From Sanguinoderma infundibulare (lineage: Eukaryota; Basidiomycota; Agaricomycetes; Polyporales; Polyporaceae), in contig JAVLRN010000010.1 of NCBI GenBank assembly GCA_032821775.1, forward strand, positions 868,001 through 932,000: 64,000 bases of DNA. The letters run 5' to 3'. Position numbers and translations under genes: made by a program. This document shows positions 21,682 through 33,536 of this stretch, piece after piece. The first letter of the stretch is position 1. The number at the start of each line of letters is the position of its first letter. The notes under the pieces are model-generated. The model did no database searches and was not told where the DNA came from. It saw nothing but the letters and a program-made list of their open reading frames with translations.

Positions 21682-22014
21682 AGATATCTGTTCGAGCAGA
21701 TTTAGCACGGCTTGTACGCTCTAATCGGAGGCCCCCGTTTATAGTTAGTTCACATGATGACAGGACAAAGCCGACAGACAGACTTACGCACAGGTGAAAC
21801 CGGAATCTCGTACGTGAGCTTCACGCCGACGACGCGTTCGTTGAGCGGGATGATGTACGAGACGATGGCCTCGTCCGTTTTCGATGCTTGGAACGCCTCG
21901 AGGTTCTCCTTGGTGAGGATCAGCTTGCGCGGGACGATGTACTCGTGGTCCTTGAATTCCGCTAGATCCTAGAGTAAACTTCGTGACCGTCGGGGTGAAT
22001 ACCAGCTCGGCCAT
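21682..22014 (-). pseudogene. Truncated PTPA (PP2A activator, Rrd2-like) relic
   Basis: PTPA proteins are about 350-400 residue peptidyl-prolyl isomerases that activate protein phosphatase 2A. Here only the N-terminal part is readable: exon 21968-21792 with YIVPRKLILTKENLEAFQAS and VSYIIPLNERVVGVKLTYE, then 21720-21682 with SVQAVLNLLEQIS. These match the start of the Rrd2-type branch in order. After that the frame drifts and the hallmark blocks (SRFGNPAFRTFYDK, WGNRTRIDYGSGME) are absent before RPL31. An ATG at 22014 precedes the first block, but it is out of frame unless a 34-nt intron is removed, which is too short. I read it as a broken, truncated gene. A short novel protein is possible. 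Confidence 0.6.
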
Positions 22015-22182
22015 GGTGGTGGATGGGTTTCGAGGAGGGTGTATGCGAAATGTGTAAGGTACTGCCCGTCCCTGATACCACCTGCCTCTTGCCTTCCTCT
22101 GCCCCCGCGCTTTGACCAGTACCATCAGTATTCACTCATCGTCTCTACCTTTCCACTGCATACATATCCCACCATTCCTTGG

Positions 22183-22897
22183 ATGAGCCCGGACCCATGG
22201 GACACCTTGAAGCAAATCGAATACCTTGGTGGCTTTACGCCCTCGACAACGTACGTCCCCCGTTTCTTGGTCCCATCGCCCACGCCGACTAGGATAGTGT
22301 CATCGGACGCACAGACGAACGCGATAGTCACGTCGCTGACCGCCGCCGCCGTGCTGTACACGCGTTCGGCGGGCGTCGCGTACTTTGCGGCGAGCGCGGT
22401 CCTCTGCTCGGTGACCGTGAAGATCATCAAGCGGTTCGTGCGCCAGCCCCGCCCGGTGGTGACGATTCGAGGGAAGCGGAAGAAGACTTACGAGTGCGTC
22501 ACTCTCGTCTCTCGTCTCTCGTCTCTCGTCACCCTTGCCAGAGTCGAACATGGCCTGACGGTCTGAAATTGTGCGACGTAGGATGCCGAGCACGCACTCG
22601 GCGACGATCGCGTACTTTGCGACGTACATCACCCTCGCGTGCGCACACCTGCCCATACACCCCGCCTTCCCCTCGTCTTCGCTGACACGCGTCCTCCCGC
22701 CGCTCATCGTCGTGCCCCTCGCGAGCACCATTGCTGTGTCAAGGACATGGCTTGGGCATCATACCGTCCCGCAGGTCGGCGCTGGAGTCGCGTATGGCCT
22801 GATCTACGCACCGCTCATGTTTAGGTTGTGGACACATGGGTTGAACGAGTATGGACCTTGGATGGAGGAATTGGTTCGCACGCATATCCCCGTCTAG
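22183..22897 (+). CDS. PAP2-family membrane phosphatase, dolichyldiphosphatase-like
   Basis: Integral membrane lipid phosphatase. The three PAP2 signature motifs are in order: KIIKRFVRQPRP, PSTHS (PSGH in most relatives) and SRTWLGHHTVPQ, which supply the phosphate-binding Arg and Lys and the catalytic histidines. Several hydrophobic helices lie between and after them. Exons begin at 22183, with an intron at about 22250-22292 and a second one before GMPSTHS that contains a CTCTCGT repeat. The product is about 190 residues, near the size of dolichyldiphosphatase 1 (yeast Cax4), which recycles dolichyl pyrophosphate in the ER for N-glycosylation. Substrate assignment is inference, and other PAP2 lipid phosphatases remain possible. 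Confidence 0.85.
22502..22530. repeat. CTCTCGT heptanucleotide repeat in an intron
   Basis: About four copies of CTCTCGT in the last intron of the PAP2 phosphatase gene. It is a simple-sequence repeat with no coding effect. Confidence 0.8.
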
Positions 22898-23452
22898 AGC
22901 CTGAATATACCCTTCTTGAAAACCTTTTCTACAGAAGTTTCGGCGCTCTTGTCGCTGAGTCTGGCTCCGCAGGTGGGAGGCAAGACTCGATCTCTTCCAG
23001 CCCCCTGGGCCCTCCTGCGCAGCAATGTTTCGCGTTCGTTCGCGGCGTAGAATACAGCAGGCTGCCCCAGCTTCACGAGTCAACCAGAGCAAGCGTATAG
23101 GGCAAAGTGAGCGTTGGATCGTCATTGCTGCTCTTCTTGCTCTGATCTGTCGTCATGTTCTATATTGACTTTTCACTCTCAGGTCCGAACAACGTCAGAC
23201 TGGGTTCCGAGTAACGCGAGGCTGGGCTCCGAATAGCGTCGGTGGTCAGCCCCCACCGGGTCATCCACCACCGTCATCCGCCACTCACCCATCCTTAAAA
23301 ACTGCTCTGCACGCCCTTGGAAACCCCACAACAGCCTTCTTCCGCTCCCCCACCATCTACTGCCTCTTGACACGAATCGCACTCAGCTTCATCTTAGTAT
23401 CCACGTTTTGACTTCTTAACTTCTGTTCCGATACCAGTTTCACCTCGTCACG
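22898..23452. other. Intergenic, promoter of the 861-residue protein
   Basis: No gene supported. The last 100 bp before the ATG at 23453 are pyrimidine-rich, as is common ahead of highly expressed fungal genes. Confidence 0.45.
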
Positions 23453-26092
23453 ATGTGGTGGCTACTCATCTGGGTCCTTGCGCTCCTGCAAGCCGTCGTA
23501 CATGTCCTCAGCACCGGTCTCCTCCTCGTCGGCATAGCCATTGTCCAACTCGGCTTCTACCTTGCGGCTGTCAATCAGATGCTAGTCGATGCTCGTCTCG
23601 ACGTGGCGAATATCCGGATCCTCGCTGACGGTCAAGACATCGCGACGTACCCTCGTGCCTCCGCGTCTACCCTTGGCGGCGCCCTCATGGTCACCGGGCC
23701 CTTCCTCTTCGCGTACTTGCTAGCGTGCGACATCGGCCAGACCGCCATCGCCGCCGTCCGTTCCCTCTGGCGTGCATCGGCCAGGTTCATCGCACTTCTT
23801 TGCCGTCTTGGATGGTTCACTTTCTTGGCTGCCTTTACGGTCACCCCACCGGTTTGCCGGGCCCTTGCGCTCTTCGCTTGGATCGCCTTCCGCATCCTCC
23901 GTGCCTTCGCGACCACGGCCATCAACGTCTGGCCGTTCGTCTCCTTCGGGATCCGCATCCTTGTTCGCCTGATCGTGCGTGTGACCTCGAACGCGACCTT
24001 GTACGGGTTCGCCTGCGCGAGACTGTTCATCATGGAGTACCTCGTCTGGCGGGAGAGGTACATGCTCGCTGTGATGACCCTCGCGTTCAAGGTATGCATG
24101 CATCTCCACGCTACATCCCGATCTTCCTAATGGCTGCATTTGTAGCTGCTGTGGACACGCCACCCTCGTCGACGCCCTCATCGTTACGGGTCCTCGACTC
24201 TCAACGAGGCCGACCTCGCCGTCGTCGCTCTGAGTCCTCGTGCCATCTTTGACACGGCTCTGCCTGACTTCGCTACTGTCCTTGGCACCCTCACTCCCCG
24301 GCAGCTCCTCTCGGCCATGGTCTATGGCGTGAACCCTCCTTCGATGGTCCTCACTGTCGAGCGCGACGTTCCCTCCAAGGTCTCGGCTACTGCGGACCCG
24401 GACGCGGATGACCGTCCCTGCCTTGCGTTGGTCCGTTACGTCCCGCTGTTTTCGTCCCATGGTGGCAAAGCCGACGTCGACATTCTCGCCCCGACTGTAG
24501 CCATGTCAGCCAGCGTCATTGACGGCCTGCAGCTCATTTCGGCTCTCTCATATGGCTTGAACCAGCCGTCCAAGGTCCTCTCTGTCAACTCCGATGGTCC
24601 TCTGGAGTTATGTGCTGGTGACATGATGGCGGAGGCTCGCTGCTTGGCCTTGGTCGTTTATGTTCCGCCCTTCTCGTCTCGCTTGTCTTGTCTTTGGTCA
24701 AACGCGCCTCGCCAGGTTTCGAACGGGTTCACCCTCCGCGACCGCCGCGACCTCCTCGCTTGCCGCGCGGTGCCTTGCGTCGTCCCACAGCCCCTGGCTC
24801 CGCGTACCTTCGGCATCGTCAACATCGCCGGCATTCAGGAATCTCAAGCCACCGCGTGGGCCCTCGTCAAGTTCAGCCCTCGCGACGGCGACCTGCCTGA
24901 CAAGCCCTTCAGGTCCCCTTCCCAGGACGTGGATTTGGTGGTGGAAGCTGAGCACAAGCTCGTCGTTTCAAACAGCCATGAAGCAGAGGCCGTCGACACC
25001 GCCGTCTCGGCGGGCACCGTGCTTGAAGAGACTGTGCCTCTCGTCATGTGTTGCTCCCACTCGTGCCCCAACATCCCCAGCGGAGCCGAACCGCGGGTCG
25101 CAGTCTGCGCTAGCCCCTCACTTCCCGCTTGCCTACCGGACTTCGAGGCACCCGACGTTGAGCCTGCGGTCATACCATGCGCTGTTTCTTGCCCTAGCAT
25201 CCTCAGCGCCGCCGAACCATCCGGCGAGTGGATTCCGGGCCTCTGCGTTGTCCGCGCGAGCCCTTCGCTGCCGCTTTCCATGGAGCGCTTGGGTGCACGG
25301 GTGGGTCCTTGTTTCTCCTGGGACGATGACGAGCTGGATTCTTTTGCGGCGGCGGCCTCGGAGCCGGTCAGTGAAGACCTCACTTCCGCTGGTGCCCCGG
25401 TCGAAGTCAGGAAGGGCCTCCAGTCTTCGTCTTCGTCTTCCACGGGGCTCAATGCTAGTGCTCCGGCTTTCGTCCCCCGTATCGGCTCGCTTGCCAATGC
25501 ACCGCTTCCATCCGCCATTGGCGAGGCTAGCGGATGCGCGGACGGCCCATCTGAGTCCTCTGTTGGCCCGCCGCTCGGAAAGCCGTCTGATCCCCCAAAG
25601 CACACCCCCGAATCGAAGGTCGCCCAGAGAGACCCTCAGCCCGCAATCGGCCAAGCTCGCGAGCGCGAGCGTGACGCACCGCCATCGCAAATCGCACTAC
25701 CGGCCGAGCCGTCGGGATCTCGTCCTAAGGCCTCCAGACGCACGCGCAAGAACAAAGTTCCTGCTGCGGCGTCTGTGGCCCCAGCCGACGAGACACCAGT
25801 TCCTGCACAGCGGGCTCGGACTCAGTCTCCGTTCACTGGGACAGCCGTCCAGCCCATGCCCTCTAGCTCGAGTTCAACTTCCCCTCTCGAGTCCTCCCCC
25901 TCGAACGCCGATCCTTTTGAGAGCTCGACCGCGGCCGAGGATGGCACAGGGAAGAAAACTCGTCGCGGCCACAGGGGCGGTCAGAGGCTCACGGGTCAGC
26001 AGCGGAAGGAGAAGAAGGCCAGGGAGGCCGAGGCTCGGGTCGCCGCCGCTGTTGCCTGGACCAACGATGGTTTGGTGGATGTTTGGGATTAG
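23453..26092 (+). CDS. Unknown large membrane protein with internal tandem duplication
   Basis: I do not recognise this protein. Two exons, 23453-24091 and 24146-26092, give 861 residues. The first 213 residues are strongly hydrophobic, with about five or six helices (WLLIWVLALLQAVVHVL near the start, LMVTGPFLFAYLLACDI near residue 80). A soluble part follows with two related segments of about 67 residues, coded by 24257-24459 and 24479-24678. They share NPPSMVL/NQPSKVL, RPCLALVRYVPLFSS and RCLALVVYVPPFSS. The rest is long and low in complexity (Ser, Ala, Pro, Glu). It ends in a basic stretch, KKTRRGHRGGQR, then KEKKAREAEARVAAAVAW. Codon use and the single clean intron support a real gene. 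It may be lineage-specific. Confidence 0.75.
24257..24678 (+). repeat. Tandem duplicated segment inside the 861-residue protein
   Basis: Two adjacent copies of about 67 residues, at 24257-24459 and 24479-24678. The shared frame is hydrophobic start, Leu-Ser-Ala/Ser-Ala-Leu, Tyr-Gly, N-P/Q-PS-VL, then CLAL-V-YVP-FSS. DNA identity is low to moderate, so the duplication is not recent. Confidence 0.65.
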
Positions 26093-27561
26093 GACTTCGC
26101 AGGGATCGTCGCGCTTCCGGTCGGGCCCTGTGTGCATCTATCTATTTTCTCTATCTGTCTGCTAGATATTTGACAAATATTATTTCTCTTTACTCTTGAT
26201 CTTGTCGGTGGGCCTCGGTGGGCAGACGACTTGTGTAATCGGCGCCGCGCATGTCATGACTCCAAGGTGCTCCCTCTTGGGCTCCATTCTGTTCCAACCT
26301 ACACTGACCGAATTTAGAGATCTAGAGCGGTGGAATGGGGATGCTGGTACTTGCTGCCGTTACTTCGCTCGGCGTTTATCGTACACGATGCTGAATCAGG
26401 ACTTTGTTCGCCAGGATGGTTAGACATAGGTGTCCTCGTTGTGGCGGAGCACAAGCTCTTCGCCGACCAGCATGGTGAGTTGTCCTCAGAGTCCCAAACC
26501 ATCTGCCGCAGTGCGACGAACTTGGCAACGAGGCTGAGTGTTTGTCTGGACAGAAAATCGAGATACAAGGTGATAAGCGAAGTAGTGCAAGACACTGATT
26601 TGAGAAGATTGTCATCGCCAACGCGGTGATGGCACAACGCTTGCTATGCGTCAGTCACGAACGGCAGACTAGGTGCGGCAGCAAAAACAAGACAGTGACC
26701 ACCTAGGTGCTGCGCCAGGGCGTACTTATTTTGCACATGTTCCACTCGACTTGAAACACCTCCTGTTCATGATAATCCGTGAAATCATAGCGTTCGTCTG
26801 CGAGGGCCTTCCTCCGCCTCTCCACGGACCACCTCTGCTCGTGACATCGTTCCTAGACACGTTCAGCAGATGATCTCGTAATACAACTCCCGGGGGAGCG
26901 TATCAAGAAGAGGAGCCGCGGCGTATGCGATTTCATACCACGACTCGGAACGCCACCATGACTCCTACTGGTGACTGCGGTGGCACGTCGCTCGTCGATG
27001 TGATCCTCGTCAACGGCACCACGAGGAAGAAGCAGAGGATCTTGTTGCTGACGCACTGTCGTCGCGGGGATATCCTGCCAGTGGAAAAGGGAAAACCAAA
27101 GGCGTATATTGACGAGTCGCGCGAGCCGTTTGTGGACACCTCGGGAAGTATTCATGTGGGCCGGGGTTAACATAGGAAGGAAAACTTCAGATTAGTTAGC
27201 CATATGACTTCTGTGTTCGAAAAAAAGGACCATCGCACCTGCGCGACGTCGCTGATGGGTGCCGAACTCAAATGGCGAAGCTAAGGCTTCGTCGGAGCGC
27301 GCTCCGCATAGTTATGTTTAAATACCCTCTCCCAGGCCTCGGCTCGCATAGAGATTCCACAAAGCAATTTGACAGAGGCTTACCAAGAACCATGACACAG
27401 TATGATAGAGCACACACACCTTGCTCCGAGCGACCAAACTCTAGTGCAATTCCGAATCCCAGAAGAGCACGATAGCAACGAATGGTACGTACACCGCAAC
27501 ACAGCAACGCTTGCACCAACGAACAGTCGACCGCTGGCCCCTCCACCGTGAGCCATCGCGC
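26093..27561. other. Gene-free stretch of about 1.5 kb
   Basis: Small open frames only, on both strands. The 81-codon plus-strand frame at 26925 has no recognisable motif. The flanking genes converge here, so their 3' untranslated regions should lie at both edges. Confidence 0.45.
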
Positions 27562-30003
27562 TTACGAGGAGGACGCGTTTGACGGCGTCGACTTGCACTG
27601 GTCGATCATGTACTGCGGAATGTCGAATTTGACGCTCTCCGAGGGGAGCACGTTGAGCTGGAAGAGCAGCCCCGCAGCCTGCGACGTCCCGGTGCTCGGT
27701 CAGCGCACGTCAACGAGGAGGCACCCTACAGCTTCCGGATGCATGCACCTGTCTTGGGCCCATTGACTGCGTCCGTGTCCAACTGACGTAGGACAGCGGA
27801 ACTCGGGCGTGGACCCTGGAAGACGATACTACTTAACAGGAAGAGTGGATACTCACCATGTGCCATTGGATGTGACAGTGGAAGGCCCAGAAGCCCGGGT
27901 TGTCGGCGTTGAAGCGGAGGACGACGTAAGTATACGCGGGGATCACCAGCGTATCGCGGCTGCGGGATTACGCATGTCCAGTCGTCAGCCGGGAGGTCCG
28001 AAACGAAATCGCGAAGACTGACAGCATGGGCACGGTGTTGTTGACGGCCTGTCCCTGGTACCGCCCGTCGCCCCCGCCGAGGATCCAGAACTTCTGGCCG
28101 TGGAGGTGGAACGGGTGGTCGCCGTCGTCGATGTTGTCGATCGCCATCTGCACGACATGCACTTCGTCGACGGTCGTGATCAGCTGCGAGCCCGCGAGCG
28201 TTGCGGAGCCGTCCGCGGTGTTGTTGGCCAGGTGCGAGAAGAGGCTCGAGGTGCCCTGTAACGGCTCCCAGGACTACCGTATTGGTGGACGAGGAAGCCG
28301 TGAGCAGATACCAAGGCTATTCTGTCGAATTTGAGAGACTTACGGTACCGTTGATGAAGGCGAGGAACTGCGAAAGGTAATTTGACCCTGTACTCGCGTA
28401 CTGCATGGAGATCGTGAAGTACACCTGGCTGCTCAGGTGGTCAGTCACCGCCGCTGGCAGCCATCCACTATTGCTCTCGCACTTACAAGGTGGCATCAGG
28501 CGCAGGTCCGCCACCGACAGGAACGAGGCCGCTCGTGTCCAACTCCGCAGGCGAGCCAGCTGGAAGAGCCGGCGCATTGTCCAAAAGCGCGAAGTCGGGC
28601 ATCGTATCATTAGCGACCCCATAGCGAATGACTCCGCGAATTTCAGTCTGCGTGCCCGGGCTGTTGTACTGCAGCGCGCGATCAACAACCCGCCCCGTGC
28701 GCCAGCAACATCTACCGCTCACCGTGAACGCACTCTGGTCCAGCCCCGCGCGGATCCAATATGCTCCGGCAGTCTGGTTCGTCCTCAGCAGCACGCTATA
28801 CCTCTGCGCGACGGCGACCGACACACTCGAGACCTCGACCGGCTCTACGGGCGTCCCGTCCGCCTCGATGACCGTCAGGGTGTGGTTATCGACGGAGAAT
28901 TGCATCGCGACGAACGAGCCCGTGTTCACCACTCGCAACCGATAGGTCTTGTTTGGCTCGAGGGTCGCGTTCCAGAATGACGCGTTAGGTGTGTTCGCGG
29001 TGGTGCCGTATTGGCCGATGCCGTTGATCGTACCACCATCGGGGACGGGCTCGTTACCGGGAGTGCCGTCGATACCGCCAGGGGTGAAGTAGAGGTTGAG
29101 GAGTGCGGGAGAGAGGGTGTGGTAGAGGTCGGAGACCTGAAGGACAAGGTCACCGTCGTAGGAGGGGACGGACTCGTTTTTGGCGTGGACGACGAGCGCG
29201 CCGACGATACCGTCGGTGTACTGGGTCATCGAGTCTAGAAGAAGCTTTAGGGATGCACATTGTGCACGAGTGTTGGCACAGGACTCACGAGCGTGCCACC
29301 AAGTACTGCCCATCCAACCGTCGAACTGGGCAATGTCAGGGCTCGCTTGATAGTGGACGGCACATAAAGCAACTCACCGTGAAGTTGTAGACCATGGATT
29401 GACCAGGTGGGATACCGCACTGCGTGATGGCGTCTGACCCATCGTAGTAGTTGGTGCCCCGTTGGTACAACCCATGCCAATGGATGGTTCTACCGCCAAA
29501 GGGCTTATGAAGACGCGCGCATGATGTCAGAAGCCAAGAATCACTCACGTAGCGTTAGACATCTTGTTCGTGACATTGACCACGATGCGGTCCCCCGTGT
29601 TCGCCTCGATCGTCGGCCCAGGGAACTGTCCGTTCACGACGAGCATGAGCTTCTCGACCCCGTCTGGGGCTCCGGTCCGTTCCTCCACGAGGAAGTCGTA
29701 CGTGCGCGTTGTTGGTGTGTCGTTCACCATCGCCATGGACATGAACGCCGCGCTCGCTACAGGCGTGTTGACCTTTGCCAAGTTCGCTGTCCCATTGGCC
29801 GTCGACCCAGAGGAAGAATTAGAAGAGGATGGATGGTGCTTTAGTCCGAGCCCGAGCCCGAGTCCGAGTCCAAGTCCGAGCACGACGAGGATGGACGCGA
29901 TGGCGGCCCCGATGATGAGCGGGCGGCGCGAGCTGGTGCCTGCCGCCTTGGCGACACCTGACTTTTCGTTCTCCGGATCTGTGCCAGAGTCGGCCTGAGA
30001 CAT
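27562..30003 (-). CDS. Membrane-anchored multicopper oxidase (laccase/ferroxidase-like)
   Basis: Oxidises phenolic or metal substrates and reduces oxygen to water with four coppers. All four copper-binding motifs are present after splicing: HWHG in [14 protein letters not shown] in TWWHAHSM (made by joining two exons), HPFHLHG, and [12 protein letters not shown] with the T1 cysteine and a leucine at the axial position. The N terminus has a short cytosolic tail and one transmembrane helix ([20 protein letters not shown]), so it is type II and faces out of the cytosol. Yeast Fet3 instead has a C-terminal anchor. Many N-glycosylation sites fit an external domain. The C terminus ends in ...PSNASSS. 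At least eight introns. Laccase versus ferroxidase activity cannot be decided from sequence alone. Confidence 0.9.
29846..29880. repeat. CCGAGY-type repeat encoding a Gly-Leu run
   Basis: Imperfect hexamer repeat inside the first exon of the multicopper oxidase. On the coding strand it gives alternating Gly and Leu residues that extend the transmembrane helix. Length variation between strains would alter the anchor. Confidence 0.7.
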
Positions 30004-30761
30004 GGCACGCGGTGTCCCGAAGTCGAGGGAAAGAGCGGGGGCCTTGAAAGCGTCTACCGTGCTGTACGAGCATCCATAAGTACCATCTCGACCACGCGGG
30101 GGATGGCGCTCTGCTCGGTGGACAGCGTGGGTGGTCGGGTATCAAGGACCTGTCCCAGGAATTTGACACTTGTCGTACCGGGAAGGACGTCATGTGGCGG
30201 AAAGAGAAGTCCCAATAATAGGAACGAACGTGCCATGCGCCCGGCGGACTGCAGTCGACAGGCTAGAGCCTCTGCGCAAGTGATGTGGGAACAGTACTTT
30301 GGAGTTAGAACGCGAAACAGTGCGTTCTCCAAACTGCAAGCAATTTGAAGTCGAATCGCATCAAGAGATATATAATGGGAGGAGTTCAAGTTCAAGCTCA
30401 TCATCATCCACTGCGCCATTTTTGCGTGAGATCTTGGGCGCCAATATGCCCAAATGTGGACTCCCTCAAACACAGCCACGGTAGTTACATTATTGATGCG
30501 AGGCGGGATCACAGAGATCATGCCCAACTCACTGAAAGGGCGCATGAAAGCTCACGTCTGTTTCGTGCCGCATCGAACCGTGTTCTAGTCGATAACAAGT
30601 TTCTGAGCGTCGATTTAATATTTACACAATACTTCAGTTCCACGGAAGCTTTTACGCTCGCATACAGTATATTCCGCGTCCGGTCTATGCTATACGACAT
30701 GGACACACACCCCGAAACAATATACACCACTTGAAGGCCACAGCCCACGATGTAACTGCCG
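30004..30761. other. Intergenic, multicopper oxidase promoter
   Basis: No gene supported. An AT-rich ATATATAAT lies near 30368, about 365 bp before the oxidase start codon, and may be part of its promoter. I could not identify copper- or iron-responsive elements with confidence. Confidence 0.4.
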
Positions 30762-32248
30762 TCATTGTTCCCAGCATTCTTGCTCGAACGAATTCACCTC
30801 CAGCCTCTTTTCTGCGACGAGCTCGGGCATGCGTTTCTGCAGGTGCCGAATCAAGCCTTGCTTCTCTTCCTCGGATGGAAAAGGCGAAATGAACAAGATT
30901 TGGACTACCAGCTTCACCTCGCGGCGAGCCTTCGCCAAGAGCGCTAGTTCCAGCCCGGCCCAGTCGTATCCCTTCAGCACATCCATCGTGGTCACCTTGT
31001 GCTGCGGTGCGACGCCCATCGCGTTCTCGACCATCAGGCTGACAGTGTACCACTTGAGAGACGCGTCGCTGGGCATGCGCCGGAGGACCTGGAGGAAGCC
31101 CTTGAAGAGATAAGAGTAGTCGAGCGGCTTCGGCATCCCCATGGGGTATGCGAGCGTCAGGTCGACATGTTTCGTGGAGGCACATGACAACGCGATGCGA
31201 GTGAATGCTACAGTCCGACCCCGATGCGTCGACGGGGGGAGAACGAAAAGGAGCAAATCAGCGACCTGTCGGCCCGTGTGTGCATAACAGAACGCTTACC
31301 TGCGTCTATATCCCGTTCATCTTCCGGACTCGCCACCGCTGTGAGCCCCAGAGGCATGCCGGGACTAATGTAGACGGCGTCGAGTGTCGAGCTGACGAGG
31401 GGCAGCAGCGTGTTCGCCAAGTAGACGAGGTCGTTGTACGTCCAGAGAGTGATTTGCGCCAACATGAGCACCTTGAGGATCCGGCAAAGCCCTGTTTCCT
31501 TGAACAAGTAACGGAGCGTGGTACAGTGGATCCGATCCACAGAGAGGAGATGGACCGCCGGCTGGGAAGGCAGCGGCACGTCGTGTCCAAGGTGGATCGT
31601 TGGATCGAACATCCACGCCTCTCTCTGCCAGTCTATGCCGACCTCCTCGGATAGTACCGGGCCCCAGAGCTCGAGTTTGACAATAGAGGAGAAGAGGCCG
31701 AGCACATGGAGGAGGGTGTCCACGTGATCGCGTTCGACAATGTTGCAATTTTCTATGCGAACATGGTAGAGTCGATGTGGGTACACGGGTTCGATCGCTG
31801 ACTGTGGTTCGTCGGCATCGGTGGTGGAGGCGAGTCGAAGGGGAAGAAAATCGGTGTTGATGACTTCGAGTTGGACCACGTTGGGCAGCGCGCTGAGCAA
31901 TGAGGAGAAGGTACCCACCGATACCCCAGTGAAGCCGTCGACTCCAAGCCACTTGACATGCCTCGCGATATCGGGGTTCGCGGCGAAGAAGGAGATGGCA
32001 TCCACCATGGACGTGGGGCGGCAGGACGAGGGAAACTGAAACCCCCTAACACGCCGTGACGAGGGTTTCTCCCCCCCATCGCTTGGGACCAGGGCGATTG
32101 CCTTCCACAAGTGCCTTCGAGCATATGGTACCCATCCCTGGCAGACGACAGAGCAATTCCGGAGAGAGCGCTCGTCATCGCACAGGCAGTCGATGATATC
32201 CAGTTGCAATTCCAGTGGAAACACCGGGGCGGTGGAGGTAATCCTCAT
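30762..32248 (-). CDS. F-box protein
   Basis: Probable substrate-receptor subunit of an SCF ubiquitin ligase. Two exons: about 32248-31300 and 31207-30762, joined at GCAG/GTAAGC and GTAG acceptors, which keeps the frame. The F-box sits at the N terminus: FPLELQLDIIDCL, then SLRNCSVVCQGWVPYARRHL. The rest has weak leucine-rich character and no domain I can name. This layout is typical of the large F-box-like families of Agaricomycetes, which expand fast and mostly lack known targets. The end ...SFEQECWEQ is followed by a stop. About 455 residues. Confidence 0.82.
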
Positions 32249-33536
32249 TCTAAAGCTCTTTCAGCAAGGGCATGGAGTTGGAGCGAACGAAGGGAGAATA
32301 CTCACAAGTCGATGTCGAAGGTGAGACTGGGATGTTCATTCACACTTCCCCGTATTCAGGTCTTTATCTAACGCGCGGACCATTCACACCGACCACAATA
32401 TGTAGCATTCAAAAAGCGATCACCTGTCATTCAACGCCGGGCCGCTACAGCGCTTTCTTTTCCCCATTGTTTATCACGTCAACGACCATCCGTGGACAAG
32501 GATGGAGAAAGCCTGACAAAGCCAGGCCGTATACGACTCGAAGACGGTCGCGGCTACAGCTTCCCATCTGCGTTTGCGGTGAATTGCGGAGTGTAATCTC
32601 TCAGGAATGACATGGTATGAGATAGTTGGCTAACCGGCATTCATCCGATCGAGGGAGAAATAACGCTGCGCAGCTCATAAGTTACAGACACCGCAAGGGG
32701 GGCGACATACATGTGCATGACATTTCCGGATAACCCTTCCCGAGCCAATTGAGAAGCAGAACACTGTTGCTTCGCAAAGCACAATGGCGATCACTGTGCG
32801 TCGTTCGCGCTCGTAGGGGTTTGCGGATTGCACGAGGATGCCGTGCCGTCGGAAAATGGGGTTGGGGGGGGATACAGGGCATGCTCGGAATCCAAATCAG
32901 GTTGTTAGCAAAAAAGCCTGACAAAGCTCGAGTATTTTTAACGAGATTCTTACCCTCGCGGTTAGTGGAGACCGAGATACCTGAGTAAGGCTGGGTGCAC
33001 TGTTAGCCACTTGCGGATAGTTCTGTTGTATGCCGTATCGACTTGCGCGAATGGCGCACTTCCGGAGGGCCGAGGGCCCGGCGGCCTCAGCGCATCCCGC
33101 CGGGCGGTCGTTGAACGCCTGCAGCGCATTGAGCACGGTGGACTGGGCACAACTTCAGGGCTCGATGTAAAAGTAACGGCGAGACTGCGAAAACCTAGCC
33201 AGCCGGGCCAGATGGTGGTGATGCGATGGGAGGAACTTGAAGTGTCGGCTGCAGCGTTGTGACGGAGAAGAACGGAGTGTAGATTTGAGGGTGTGCGGAA
33301 TCTGACGGAGTTCAGACTGGCTTGGGAGAAGTGGCCCCTATTTGTGGCTCCGCATGAAAGGTTGAGACCCCGTCGAAACAGGAACTGGGCAGCATCTGCG
33401 ACGGCGCTCTCACACTGCCATACCAACGTCGACGCTGCGACCCTCGTCCTCCTCCCCTCCTTTCCTTTCTTTCGACAACCAGGACGCCTTCTTGCACCAC
33501 TGGGGGAGCACCTCGGTGCTGTAACTCGTTCTCGCC
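32249..33536. other. Divergent upstream region of F-box and chitin synthase genes
   Basis: About 1.3 kb without a supportable gene. It should hold both promoters. The last 100 bp before the chitin synthase ATG are C/T-rich. Confidence 0.45.

Noticed and set aside
22501..22531. CRISPR-like repeat
   Set aside because: It is a head-to-tail heptamer microsatellite without spacers, in an intron of a eukaryotic gene.
26925..27170. 81-codon plus-strand frame
   Set aside because: Looks protein-like at first glance but has no recognisable family, no flanking exon, and lies in otherwise empty sequence.
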